A stretch of 64,000 nt of DNA from Valencia hispanica (taxonomy: Eukaryota; Chordata; Actinopteri; Cyprinodontiformes; Valenciidae): NCBI GenBank assembly GCA_963556495.2, contig OY747717.1, forward strand, positions 4,487,501 to 4,551,500, in the 5' to 3' direction. Positions 21,496-33,162 of the stretch are shown here, one piece after another (positions within the stretch are counted from its first letter, which is position 1; every line of letters begins with the position of its first letter). The notes below the pieces were generated by a model. It was not told the origin of the DNA. It was given only the letters and a program-made list of their open reading frames with translations, and did not search any database. Both the position numbers and the translations under genes were made by a program.

Positions 21496-23160
21496 AAGGA
21501 TCAGTTATAAATGTCTATGTTGGTGTAAACAGGACAAAGTTGATTCACTTTTTACCAAGCTTTATCGCCATAGTAACCTATGAAATATAAACTAAACTTA
21601 GAACCAGTGGCACGATAAGTTAGGTGGGGCACAACAACTCGACAACTATTATCAGCAACTAATTCTTCAGTGATGCATGCAATCTATTAAACGAACCGCA
21701 AAAAATAGCACAAACCTACACACTACAAACACAACTTTATATAAACGTAGTTAAAGAACGAAACGTTTTTTATACATGAAATTACAAATAAAGGGTCACT
21801 CACCAGTGTTGTTGATTTCTTAAGCAAACAATAAAGCAGGTCTTTAATCTGGGCAATCGTTTCAATAACTGCATAATTTTTCAAATAATCCCCTTTAAAT
21901 GTATAATATTTCAAAGTGCTTGAATGATGTTAAAACCCACTGGCTGGTGAGGTCCCAAATGTTTGATCTCTAACTTTTGTTCAAGAAGCAAGGTACTGAA
22001 TTTAGATTTCATCAAAAAGTCTTCTTAATTCCTTTTTGTCTTGGTCGCTAGCAAGGATAACCAACATTAGATGGCTACACACTTTTATCTGACAGAACAT
22101 AAACCTAACGTGTGCTATTCCGATATTTTAATATGAGTTATGCACGACCAACTTTCGCATTTGATAAAATGAGCGAACGTTGGGCATGGGCAACGGCTAG
22201 ATATAGCTAGCTTTACTTGTTTATTATTTAAACAAAGGTTGATGGGCTGGCCCCAATCTCCGGTGCCTCAAGAGGATTTAGCCCACCGAGCTTGTCAGTA
22301 TTTTAGCTAACACTTAGATTTTTATACACAAATGTTCATAACAGAATGTTCTTAATAACGAATTGGCCTTTATATAATATCAGTCTATAAAGGACGATGC
22401 AGTTTGAATGATTAATTTAAGAGCTCCACAGCGACATCTGGTGGGCCCAAATGCAGGGACACCAAAGCTCTAAACTATCCAAGCAGTTTGTGCATCACAG
22501 GTTTGAATTTTTTAAGGCTGCCCTTAACCATTCTAGAGTCTGGATTACATAGAACGACTTGAATATTTAAGCTAACTGAATTTTATTCATTTCTTTTCCA
22601 CCGTTTGTGGATTGAGCACCACAGCCATTGTGGAGCAGTGAGTCAGTGTGTTGTGACCCTGACTTCTTCAACAAACATGCCATAAAAGGCATGATATGAC
22701 AAATACTTTTTCATATTTGTTTGCTGACATTGATTTCTACTAAACAGCTGGTCATTCTCCAAAAAAGGTTAAGAGAATATAGATCAATTATTAAGTTATT
22801 ATGCCAGCATTAAAGTGCAGGGATATAGTTTAATACTGGGAAATATAACACCACAAACACAGAGAGAAAAATAAAGAGTTAATGTTTACAGTTTAGACAA
22901 ATTAGTCTGGTTTTGTAGAAAAATTCCTAATTATGTTGAAGGACCGCAGACAGATGTTGTTCTTCTGTCTGTAAGGAAGCTGAATCACTGTCATACCACC
23001 TACATCTATAGGCTGCTGTTTTTCCCCTCAGCTTGTCCGAACATGTGCTTAAATTAACTTCACACACAATCAGCATGAGTGTGCGATAGAGAGAAGCAAA
23101 AACAGGAGTTTTAACTGTCTACATGTTGTGTTTTCATTGCATTTTGTTCACATATGTATG
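21496..23160. other. Unassigned sequence 5' of spp1
   Basis: No repeat, exon or RNA gene is recognised over this 1.6 kb. It immediately precedes the spp1 promoter and may hold distal control elements, but nothing specific can be pointed to. Confidence 0.35.
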
Positions 23161-23184
23161 TGTGTGTCTGCCAGCACACCACCG

Positions 23185-23320
23185 ACCACAGGAAGAGTGG
23201 GAGAAGAGAAGAGAGGTGGACCGAGGAGCGGTTAACCTCATGACATCACAAACTCTGCTGTGATTGGCTGCTTCTGCGAGGCTCAGGGGTTTAAAAGCCA
23301 ACCAGGAGCCTCGCTTTCAC
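23185..23320 (+). promoter_or_regulatory. spp1: spp1 proximal promoter
   Basis: A TATA-like TTTAAAAG lies at 23290-23297, predicting transcription from about 23320. An inverted CCAAT box (ATTGG, 23263-23267) and a CRE/AP-1-like TGACATCA (23241-23248) lie just upstream. ACCACA at 23185-23190 is a RUNX core (TGTGGT on the other strand). RUNX2 control of osteopontin is established in vertebrates; binding at this site is inferred. Confidence 0.6.
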
Positions 23321-23429
23321 CAGCAGCATCACCGGACGGACGGCGAGTAGCACAAGACTAGCCCGGGAGATAAAGTGAAGACTTACCTCATCTGGTGATA
23401 TTCTGCAGCTTCTGTTGACTGCATCTAAG
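23320..23429 (+). other. spp1: spp1 exon 1 (5' UTR, non-coding)
   Basis: It starts about 25-30 bp after the TATA-like box and ends at a proposed donor, CTAAG|gtcaga. The first coding exon has its own acceptor 2.6 kb downstream, so exon 1 is non-coding, as is usual for SCPP genes. Weaker donors exist near 23375 and 23394, so the 3' edge is uncertain. Confidence 0.5.
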
Positions 23430-26017
23430 GTCAGAATGAATGCATGATGGACTGATTTTTATTTTCATGATTTTTGTCCTCGGTAAAAGTCTTTCTGCTA
23501 AGATGCATGATTGCAAAAGGGGTAAAATACCTGAACTTGCACAATGAAAAGTTGAGCTTGGCTTTTCCCAATCTTTCTTTATACCACCATAAAAGATGCA
23601 CACATAATATTGGCTTTATTGCCAATTTGAAAAATATTCTCATTAATATTTCACTTGCAATTATGTTAAAGCAGTTTTTAAGAAGGAACTACCACAACGT
23701 GTACAGCACAAATCAAAATGTGGTTTATTTAGTACATTATGCCAATTTCATTCAGGGTAAACTGGAGTACCACCCTGCAGAAATGCAATCTAGAGACAAT
23801 TTTACCATTACTTCTTCTTCGTTCCAGGAACAGGAGCTAGTTTCAAAATACAAGTTCAAAAGTATGACAGAGAACCTCAAACCAAAAGTGTGTTTAAAGC
23901 ATATTTTGATCATTTTTGCCTTGGAAAGTTGACTGTAAGATTTGATCTTGTAACCAAATTTAAAAACTAGCTTTTCAAAATGTAAATGTAACACAAACCA
24001 GTAAATGTGAAACATTTGCTGTGATTATTTCAGTTTTGATGTAAAAATCAATCAATTTAGTACTTTTACATAAATTCCTGGGTGTGATGGTCGTTTTTCT
24101 AGAATAAATCAATACTCAAAGATTACTTTGAGTTACATATGACTCAGATTTACATTAACCATGCAATATTTATACAAACTGGCATCTCAAGTAATGTGAA
24201 CTTGGTTTTACAGTTTATTACATGACTTTTTTTTGACAGTTGTATCTAGTTGCCTAATAGTGTCATTGCTTTAATTTCTCTCAAAGTAAATAATATGGTA
24301 GGCCCTGCAATAAAAAAAAATCTTTTTTTTCTGTGAGTGTGCTCATTGAATGAACTATTTTATATTTTTGGACAGCTTTGGGAAGCTATCAAACATCATA
24401 CACATGATAAAACAAATACAAGCCGACTGTTTGATGGCATAAAAAGATTGATTGCAGCAACACATTTTGTTTGGGAAAAATATCTAAATAATTCAGAGCT
24501 TTTCACTCAGCTTATTCTTTAAAGGAAAAATATATTTGTTAGCAAAGCAGTGTTAGCTTTCCAATGTAGCAACATTTTCTTTCTTTGTAGGTTTTAGTAA
24601 AACTTCATAAGATCTAAGCTAAATACATAAACACATCTAAATTAAAATATGTATTTTTTACTTCTCCTTTCTTTTAAAATAAATTTATGTTTGCCAGTTA
24701 GCAAATAAAGGTAATGTTTCTTTTAGGTGCTAGCCTACAAAGTAGCAATGTTTTCTTTTCTTTTAGGTTTTATTACAGCTCAATTATCTTCATAAGAAGA
24801 CATACAATAGCTTTAAAATCACAACTAAATGATTTTTAAAAATTATTGTTTCTCTCGACTTATCCTTTAAGTAAAGCTAGCTATTGCTAGCCATTAGCAT
24901 TGAATGCTAAGCTATGCTAATTGGCTAGCGTTAACATCAAGTTTAACAGACCTTACCATTTACCACAAAATCTAAATTCTAACAATCAAAAAGGCAGTTT
25001 TTAATAACAAATTAAAGGGCGGACCAGAAATGTGCCTGCTTTGAATTCAGTCCTCGCAACGCTGGTTCACCGGCTGTCACACACGGAAAATCCCTGCTGA
25101 AAAACAGAACTTCATTTTCAATCGGTTCAACTCCAAATGTCCTCTTGCTCAAGGTCATACACTCGCACAGGGCAACGATAGACATTTAAAAATACCTACG
25201 CATGTAGTCCTATGGGCGTCTGTCAAGTTTTCGGCTGCGCTGTGGCTTTCCAGTTATAACCCAGTAAATACACACTACACAAGGAGTCCATCATTAAAAC
25301 ATAGAAGCAGGCATTCAGACTGATCCTCCCACAACGAAACTAGTTACAGTGATTGAAAGTCGAAACCCTGATCCAGTGTCCAACAGATTCACCACATACT
25401 CTGGTTAAGATAAAACTATGAATCTTGACTAAGAATTGGTGCAGGTTTATTCTTCATTCCTAGGCCTTGTGTAGGATTATTGTTAAGAAAGGTTCTGGAG
25501 GAGATTTATTTAAAACAAATGTTAAATAAAAAACAAAAATTAAATAAAAGCATGAGTTTGACTAGCTCTAAATGTTTTTACCCCTGTAATCTGCTTTACA
25601 ACAGGACTATTTTAGGACATTCCTGTATCATACCTATTATTTTCTCACATCTTTTGGACCCAATTCAGCCAAAAACCTCCCGTCTCATAGTTTACGAAAC
25701 CACTCTCCAGAGCAATGTGATTTTCTGGCCGTGATGACAGAGAAAATTCTCAAGCGTTTTAATTCAGGGACTCATAACTTCTCCTTTGGGTCTCTAATTA
25801 AGGCTTTAATGACTTCCTGTGACAAACCAAGACTAGTTAACAGTCATGTGACCATGCAGGCTCCATTTTTAGGAAGGAAGTTTGACATGTCATTGTGTTT
25901 CCTGTGAAGTTATGGCCATCAGATGTGTATTTTGGTATCATGATTATATTTTATAGTTTTATTTTTCCGTACAGAGGTGTTTGACTTCAACCTGTGTGTT
26001 TCTGGTTATATTCCCAG

Positions 26018-26094
26018 TTCTGGCGCTCAGCTGTGATACAATGAAAGTGGCTGTTGTTTTCGTTCTGCTCTTCGCCTCAGTTCTTTGCCGGCCG
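26018..26094 (+). CDS. spp1: spp1 exon 2: signal peptide
   Basis: The acceptor is TTCCCAG|TTCTGG and the donor CCGGCCG|gtgagt. It holds 23 bp of 5' UTR and codons 1-18. The hydrophobic core VAVVFVLLFASVLC is a classic secretion signal. It ends in phase 0. Confidence 0.92.
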
Positions 26095-29000
26095 GTGAGT
26101 TTTACTTAGTTTACAAGGGTAAAAACGATGAAAACTGACAAGTGAAGTGCTTTTCTCACTGGATTCGGTTGATGCTGGCGCTGAGTTTGGTGCTTATGTT
26201 TAATTTTTTCTAGGCGAGGAAAGTTTCTGAGAGTGATTCCGACAGCTCTGAGGAGGTGGTAAGTATCCAGAGAGAGTTATGCAGTAACGAGTTTGTGGTT
26301 CAAGCCAAAAATAATGACCTGGAAACTATTATTATGTTTGTATTGTTCAACAGGTGAGAAGACCAGCACCTCTGGCCATCAGAAGACAGCAACTTGTTCT
26401 TTCTAAGTCACGACCGGCACCAGTGCAGGTAAAACCATTTTTGGTTACTGTTACACCATCCAGCTCATTGGCCTTAATTTCCAAAACCACAGAAACTCAT
26501 AAAAGCCACAGATTCGCTATGTCCAGGGGTTTTAAGTGTTTCTCTCTGAGTTAAGGAACATATCCTGACATCAGACCTAGTAAAATTTTGCCTTTTTTTA
26601 GTCCAAGCAGCTTGAATTTCTCCTAATCTTTAAAAGTTGTCTTGAAGAATAGTTCTCCAGGGTTTGTGGAGAAGCGTAACCTTTGAATATTAAAAGACTC
26701 GGTTGCTGGCTTGCTTTCATACTTTTGCTGTTTGATTTGGATACTAAAATTAGTACATTTAGTTTCGCCCCCAGTCATACAAATCATTGGGATGTTTCTG
26801 TCTCGTAAAGTTATTTCATATAGTTAACCTTATCCAGACTAAAGGACCGAAGAAAACATAGCATTTAAGGGGTTTTTTTCTGTCTAAGTAGTGGGAATTT
26901 TATTGTAATATTTTACTTTTGTCTTAAATGACAGTTCTCATTGGTTTGTGAAGTTCTTTTAGGTGTTTTCTTTGGACTTTGCTGCCTCTTCAACTCATTC
27001 AACACATTTCTTTCACCAGCATAGCAGCTGAGTGATAAAAATACTCTAAACTCAAGGGATGATTGGTGTTGTGTCAGCAAGTAACAGATAACAGCCAAAT
27101 TTAGCTGCTAGCCTTTTGAAGCGTTATGTTATGTGAAACTTTAGGCAAGTTAGTTGTTTTAAATTCATTTGTATCTGGAGTGAATATAGAACATTATCTC
27201 CTTACTTCACGGAAGATGCTTGTACTAGGAGAAGTAAACAGATACACTGTGGATACGTACTTGGTAGTTTGTTTACAGGTATGAAATCGAAGCGATTGGG
27301 AGCAAAACCACTTTAATACCAGCAGTCTGTCTAAAAGAAACTATTTTCTCCCAATTGAATCTATAGTGTAATAAAGAATACAACAGTTTAACAGACAGAA
27401 ACAACAAACCAGTCGATTTCCTAAGAGAAACAGAAGCTAAGGTTTTTCAGCATGGTGTCCTGATAAAACTGGACAAAACCAAACAAGTGTCAGTTCTACA
27501 AATAAATTTAGAGCACATTAATAATTACAGTTTTTAAATTTTTATGAAATGGATACAAACTCAACAAAGACTTGACAATATCTGAGAGATCCACCATCCT
27601 TCCCTCAATCTAATCTACAATGTCAGGTTTACCAGTAGCTCCTGGGAGAAGGTAATGCTACCAGCTATCAAAACTTGCTAAGGAGCTATAGGTAGCTGTT
27701 TGCAGAGTTACACAGTCAACAATTAACAGCAATCATTTAGGTCATTCAGCCTGTCATAAGAGAAAAAAATTCCTCCATTTGCTCGTCTGTATTTAGTGAG
27801 TAGGAAAAAAGCATGTGAGTCCCCCTAGTGGACCCTTCAGGTAATGGCTGTGAATTAACCCCAATTCCAAAAAAAGAGAACTGCAGTAGACTCAGACTTT
27901 TGTTAAACTGAAGAAAATATGTAAATGCAGATTATCACAATTTAAACTAATAATATTAAAGTTAAATAATCAGAATTATACCCTGTAATATATTCATTTA
28001 TAAATGCCACTGTTTCAAAATAAATAATTAGTTCGCAAGCTAAATATTTAGCTTAAAGCTAAATATTTAGCTAGCAAGCTAAACTAGCTAGCTAAATATT
28101 TAGCTCATATGCAAATTCACTTGCCGAGAAGCCGTAGTGGACCATCAAAATATAAGTTGGGTCCCGCGAATCTCTATATAAACTCCTGCTGCTGGTGCAG
28201 TCACTGCTGCTGTAAATCCATCGGTAAACATCTATATTACTATTAAGTCCTTAACCTTCCTGCAATTTCACCCTATAGGCCTATATGTTTTAAAACTCAT
28301 GCCCAAATCAAAATGAAACCTGTTGTTGAACTATTTTGAGTAAAGACATGACCGGGGTCTCTAAAAAAGTGCAGAAATGTCAAAGTGTTGTTGTTACCAA
28401 GTAATATGATTTTAAATACACTGGAAATGAGTCAATTTTATGTCCGGCTATTTATTTTATAAAAATACAGTAGTGGGGTTAGGGTTATCACAGTAGTGAC
28501 CTGAAACAGTGTGGGTCTACTAAAGCTTTAAGTATTACCTTTATCCACACCAAAGTTGATGGCAATAAACTGAAAAATTAGTATTTTGCACATATTTTTC
28601 TAACTAAAAAGGTAAAGGGGTGCCAAAACTGTTCCAGAAGATGTACCCTCTTCAGGGTGAATGCAGAACAAGTCACATCCTGTTTAGTTTGAAGCTAAAT
28701 ATTTAGCTAGCCAGTCTAGCTTTATAGCTAAATATTTAGCTTAGCCCAAATGTCTATGGTACAGTGGGTAAGCAGTTTTATGTATTATGTAAAGCATGGT
28801 GTCCATGAGTTCTTTCTGTTGTGGTTCTGCACATTGAAATCCAGCTTGGGTTTGACACGACTTCCAGCTTGACATTTTTTGGCTCCAGACAGATTTTTAT
28901 TTTCAAAACCTTTTTGAATTGAATTGAGAATAAGAGTTTGTCCAGAAATAACAGAATGTTTGTTTACCGACCCCTTAAATGTATTTATTCTTTTCTTAGC

Positions 29001-32000
29001 TGCTTCAAATGGGGACGTTTTCTTATTTTATCTTTTAAAAGTCGTATATATTGGTATAATTAAATTCATGTTTTATTAAAAGCCAACCCTTCACTGTACC
29101 ATGATTGAAGTTTTTACTTTATAAACTGTTAGAGATGAACAAAGTAAAGTAATTTAATGTACTGTTCCTTCTGTGCAGAACGTTGCAGCACCTGTGAAGG
29201 CCGGCTCAGATGAGAGTGAAGATACCTCAGATGAAGTTGAGGTGAGACAGTGGAGATCAGCTGGGAAGTCAGTCTTCAACTTTCCACCCGATGTTTCAGT
29301 GTTGCATGTTTTCTGTTGATGCAGGAGGCGCTAGTAGAGGTCAAAGCTGTTGCTGCACTTCCAACTGTAGATACTGGTTCTGTCAACAGCGAGGACAGTG
29401 ATGATGATGATCATGAAGAGGAGGAGAGTGTGAGTAAAATGTTAAAACAAGATGATTTATTCCCCATATTTTTTCTGTCTGACATTTAAGGGTTGATTTG
29501 CGATGAGATAGTATGAGTAGTAAAAATCTTATCTCCAGTAGACAGTCGTCAAGGTGATCCTAGTTTGGAGAATTAGGTAAACATTTGCATGGGAAAGTGA
29601 TGCCAACAGCTACTTAAAGCTATAAATAAATGGTTTATCAAATATAAGTGTCAGAAGTTTCCGAGCGGTTTAAGTGAATTTAATTTAAGGTATTTTATTG
29701 CTGTATTAGATTTTGGTGAGAAATATGTTTGCTCTTTTATTTTTTTAAGCAAATACTTCTGCATTGCTAAAAAGGAACATTTCATACTGCATTTAGCCCA
29801 TAAACTGCTCTCATGTCTCTTTAGCAAACATTTTAACTGTCTAAAATCTGAACATAACCATTGCTTTTACAAAAACATGGGTTCAGTTGTTATTTTTGTG
29901 ATTAGACGGTCAAAATAATCCGTTTCAGGTGATCAGAGGCAGACCTAGACCTGATAGGCAACCAGAAACCAATCAGCACCTTTGAGACCATCAGGTGTTT
30001 AAGTTTTCTTATTTAGCAAACAGACAGCCAGGGCTTTCCTGCTGTTGGTCAGGACTCTGGTAGCAGCATTCAGATTTGATTGGATTTTTACAGAGACCGC
30101 TAATGACACCACTACAATAATGCAACCAACTAAAACAAATAATTCACTAGTTTTTCTGTGCCCTGTATTGACAGGAAGGCCTTTTATTCTGGCAATGATT
30201 TTAAGATGATAATAAGCAGATTAATTAATAAACTGTGTTTTTTTTTACATTTAGATCTGAGTCCATGATGACACAGGTTTTTATCTCTGATATTATTAGG
30301 CCATAAATCTATTTCTGCACTACCAGTTAATATTATAGATACACTGACTTAATGACTAGGTGACTGTGGTCAAGTGGTGACAGAAAATAAAGTTGTGTGT
30401 CATCAGCATATGTATATTAAGTGACACTGTAGTACCCTATAATCTGAGCTATGGAGGTCCTGTTTTTATTTTATAACCTTTTTATATTTTCCTGTGAAAT
30501 GTGAAATACAAATAAACTTGCCTTGTGTTGCCTTTAGATGTTGGTAAAAAAGGGGTGTGAGAACACAGCCTTCAGGAACCCCAAATCTAATTTTTGTTTA
30601 GCTACATCTCTAATTGCCTAATTACACATAGTAGTCCAGAGCCAATCTAGCACAATTCCAAACAATCCTTATAAAAGTGTAGTGTGGTTGAAAACCTGAG
30701 TAGAAAGCACTAAAATCATTGTTTTTAAATAATTTTTTTATCTGTAAATGTGTTCATAAACAATTTTTTTCCATTATCTTTGGCAACAATTTTTTATACG
30801 GTCCAGTGTCTACTTAATACAGTATTAAAGCATTTAAATTAGATTTCTTTGAGATCCCCCTAACTGCCCCTGGTTGTTATTACCAATACTTACTTCATGT
30901 AAACGCATCTGTTCACTGAGAGGTTATCTTACCTGGCTCATGATTTCTATATTTACAATCACAGGAAACGGAGGAGGAGGAAGAATCTGATTCAGAATCG
31001 GGTGAGTCATCCACCCCTGCGCCTTTCACCGTCACCCCCACACCTGGCGTCGTCGAGTCGGAAACTACTCAAGAATACATTGAGCCAACCATTGTCACCG
31101 ACCCCGATGCTGGTCGCGGTGACAGTTTGGGAGCGTACCCCGATGACTACAAGTCCATCCACTATGCGGAAGAGAAATCCTACCACAAGGCTCCCAACCC
31201 CTACAAGTCTTATGAGATTGTTGGAAAGAAGGTGGCCTACGACATGACTGACGGCAATGAGGTGGAGAAGTCCCCAAAGGTTTACAAGGTAGAGGTCAGT
31301 CTTGTTTTGAGGAAATGGTGGAAAGCTTCAGTTCAGGATGCAAATCCTTCAAAAAGTCCCCCTTTTATCTCGTCAGGCCACAGAATACTTTCCCAAAAAT
31401 CGTGGCGATCATCATGATGTTTTCGCCCAATCTTGTATTGGGGCTTCTTTTTGGCCAGCAGTGTTTATTCCTATAGATCTCTGACTCCATGTCCTCTATG
31501 TTTTAACCACACACCTGACCTACATGAAGGAGTGATTAACAGGCCTCAGCAGCCCTTGGTAGCATGCAGGAAATAATGCAATGATTTGAATCAATTGGGC
31601 TAAAACAGAAACACATAAAATATGAAGGACAGTAGTATGAGGTTTGTAAAGTTACACAGTCAAAAATTAAACAGCAATAATTTGGGTTATTTAGCCCGTC
31701 ATAAGATAAATAAATGGAGGTTCATTTCTCAAAGTCATATTTGGGTCCATGTTATTTATTCAGTTATAAATGTCACAGTTTTAAACTAAATGTTTAGTTA
31801 GCAAGCTAAACTGGCTAGCTAAACATTTAGCTTTGAACTAAAATCTTAGTTTAAAGCTAAATATTTAGCTAATATGCAAAATTACTTGCTGATAAGCAGA
31901 AGAGGACTGCCAACAAAAAAAAGCTGGGTCTTGCAAACCTGAATGTTACCTCTTTGCGGTATCCAGCTTTTAATTTGATAGTCCAAAAAAACAAAAACAA

Positions 32001-33162
32001 CAAATTGATAGTCCACTTATGCTTCACGGCAAGAAAAGTTGCATATTAGCTAAATATTTAGCTCTGAGTTAAATATTTACTTTGAAGGTTTTCAGCTATT
32101 TATTTAGCTACTGTACCCAGTTTATTTTGCTGGCTAAATATTTAATTTGTAAACTAAATATTTAGTTTAAAAACTAAAAGTATTGCTAGTTATCCAAATT
32201 TTTAGCTTGAAGCTAAACATTTAATTTGTGACCTAAATAATTAGCGTGAAACTGAGATTTATAAATGAATAAATAACATACAAGACACAAATATGACTTT
32301 GAAAAATGAACCCCCTTTTTTCTCTTATAACAGGCTAAATAATCAAAGTTATTGCTGTTAACTTTTGACTGTGGAACTTTACAAATGGCACCTCATACAG
32401 TATAGTTAAGAAATACTGGTTTAGATGTTCTGTGGTTCGGAGTTCTTTCGTGACTTCCTGGATGGAGGGGTAATTTTGGTAGGCTGGCCCCTTCTGGGAA
32501 GGTTCACCAGTGCTCCATGTTTTCTCCCTTTGGGGGTAATGGCTCTCTTTTTGGTCCTTTGGAGTCCCAAGCCCTTAGCAATTATTTTGTACCCATTTCC
32601 AAATGGATAGAGATCAATTGTTTCTTATTTGTTCTTTAATTTCTTTTCATAGGTTGTCTTTTGAGATTTTTTTAGCCTACCTGATATCATCAGACCGGTT
32701 CTGTATTGTTAAACCGATTCTACTCAGATAATTTCTTATCCCTCCTCTGACTTTCAGGCTTTTCAGATCCACTCCGACCTCATCGAAGAGGACACCAGCA
32801 CCCCAGAGGTGGAGACCCAGGGCCTAGATGCCTCTTCTGGAATCTCCCAGGATCAGGGCGTCAGTGCGCGGCAGGGCGCTCTTCCTGCAGAGGAGGAGAG
32901 CACCAGCAGTGGTGCATCCACCACCAACGAGAGCGAAAGCAGCAGCACTCCAGAGGAAGAAGAGGGTGCGAACTCCACCAGCGACAGTGCCAGCGCAGAG
33001 TCCGAGGACGAGGAGACCCAGAGCAGCGAGGAGGCCACCGCCACGCCCGGAGCCGCCGACAGCGATTCAGACGAGGACGACAGCGTGGAGAGCGACTCAG
33101 ACGAAGAAGGGCCGGGACCTGACACCACCACCGACATGCCAGTAGTCGTCACTGCCAAGTAA
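26041..33162 (+). CDS. spp1: Osteopontin (secreted phosphoprotein 1), seven coding exons
   Basis: This encodes a secreted, highly phosphorylated, Ca-binding matrix protein of bone and other mineralising tissue that also binds integrins. Coding parts are 26041-26094, 26214-26258, 26354-26428, 29179-29241, 29325-29429, 30965-31288 and 32758-33162. All introns are phase 0 and GT-AG, as in SCPP genes, and the product is about 356 residues. Residues 1-16 are a signal peptide (MKVAVVFVLLFASVLC). Residues 23-31 (SESDSDSSE) and later Ser-Asp-Glu clusters are Fam20C-type SxE sites. Residues 34-58 are basic. An AGRGDSLGAY block holds RGD at 165-167, the counterpart of the mammalian GRGDS site. HSDLIEEDTSTPE opens the last exon, and the tail is Ser/Asp/Glu-rich. 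The frame is intact across all junctions. The start codon is the only ATG before the signal peptide. The exon 7 donor could be 6 bp further on, adding Val-Glu. Confidence 0.92.
26214..26258 (+). CDS. spp1: spp1 exon 3: SxE phosphorylation cluster
   Basis: The 45-bp exon lies between TTTTCTAG and gtaagt and encodes ARKVSESDSDSSEEV. The Ser-x-Glu/Asp pattern is the Fam20C target typical of the third exon of SCPP genes. Confidence 0.9.
26354..26428 (+). CDS. spp1: spp1 exon 4: basic segment
   Basis: The 75-bp, phase-0 exon encodes 25 residues rich in Arg, Pro and Gln (RRPAPLAIRRQQLVL). The acceptor is TTCAACAG and the donor CAG|gtaaaa. The open frame reads on into the intron to 26554, but the splice signals limit the exon. 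Confidence 0.85.
27700..28160 (+). mobile_element. Foldback family TAAATATTTAG, copy in spp1 intron 4
   Basis: The left arm (GTTACACAGTCAACAATTAAC, AGCCTGTCATAAGAG) starts near 27708. The array GCTAAATATTTAGCT lies at 28020-28110, followed by the core GCAAATTCACTTGCCGAGAA. A stray array block recurs at 28685-28745. The right arm is missing or lost. Confidence 0.55.
29179..29241 (+). CDS. spp1: spp1 exon 5
   Basis: The 63-bp, phase-0 exon lies between TTCTGTGCAG and gtgaga and encodes 21 residues including GSDESEDTSDEVE, another acidic SxE region. It follows a 2.75-kb intron that holds a foldback repeat. Confidence 0.85.
29325..29429 (+). CDS. spp1: spp1 exon 6: acidic DDDD/EEEE exon
   Basis: The 105-bp, phase-0 exon lies between TTGATGCAG and gtgagt. 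It encodes 35 residues ending NSEDSDDDDHEEEES. Asp runs like this are the hydroxyapatite-binding feature of osteopontin. Confidence 0.87.
29940..30660 (-). mobile_element. Very degenerate L2-like LINE in spp1 intron 6
   Basis: Phrases such as GTGTCATCAGCATATGTATA, ATCTGAGTCCATGATGACAC and CCTTCAGGAACCCC recall nucleotide blocks of L2-type RT 3' ends read in antisense. No open frame survives, so this is an old fossil copy. Confidence 0.45.
30965..31288 (+). CDS. spp1: spp1 exon 7: RGD exon
   Basis: The acceptor is AATCACAG. The exon encodes 108 residues, with GRGDS at 31112-31126, followed by YPDDYKSIHYAEEKSYHKAP and KKVAYDMTDGNEVEKSP. The donor is either AAG|gtagag at 31288 (chosen, because VYK then joins AFQIHSD as I remember in fish homologues) or GAG|gtcagt at 31294. 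The second has the better +5 G. Confidence 0.85.
31643..32402. mobile_element. Complete foldback element in spp1 intron 7
   Basis: The left arm (GTATGAGGTTTGTAAAG, TTACACAGTCAAAAATT, CAGCAATAATTTGGGTTATT) is mirrored at the right end, which on the minus strand reads GTATGAGGTGCCATTTGTAA, CCACAGTCAAAAGTTAACAG. The inner halves also pair: ACTTGCTGATAAGCAGAAG near 31890 against the inverse near 32010. The whole 760 bp is therefore one imperfect palindrome with TAAATATTTAG arrays in each arm. It fills about half of the intron. AGTA on each side is a possible 4-bp target duplication. Confidence 0.7.
32758..33162 (+). CDS. spp1: spp1 exon 8: acidic C-terminal exon
   Basis: The acceptor is TGACTTTCAG|GCT. 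The exon encodes 134 residues to TAA at 33160-33162. It begins AFQIHSDLIEEDTSTPE and continues with Ser/Glu/Asp-rich text, including SESEDEE-like and DSDSDEDDSVESDSDEE clusters. The other two open frames across it are shadows of the biased codons. Confidence 0.9.
   Translation, partial: AFQIHSDLIEEDTSTPEVETQGLDASSGISQDQGVSARQGALPAEEESTSSGASTTNESESSSTPEEEEGANSTSDSASAESEDEETQSSEEATATPGAADSDSDEDDSVESDSDEEGPGPDTTTDMPVVVTAK

Noticed and set aside
23474..23932. 152-codon open frame in spp1 intron 1
   Set aside because: It is AT-driven, has no domain or signal, lies between well-defined spp1 exons, and overlaps a frame on the other strand.
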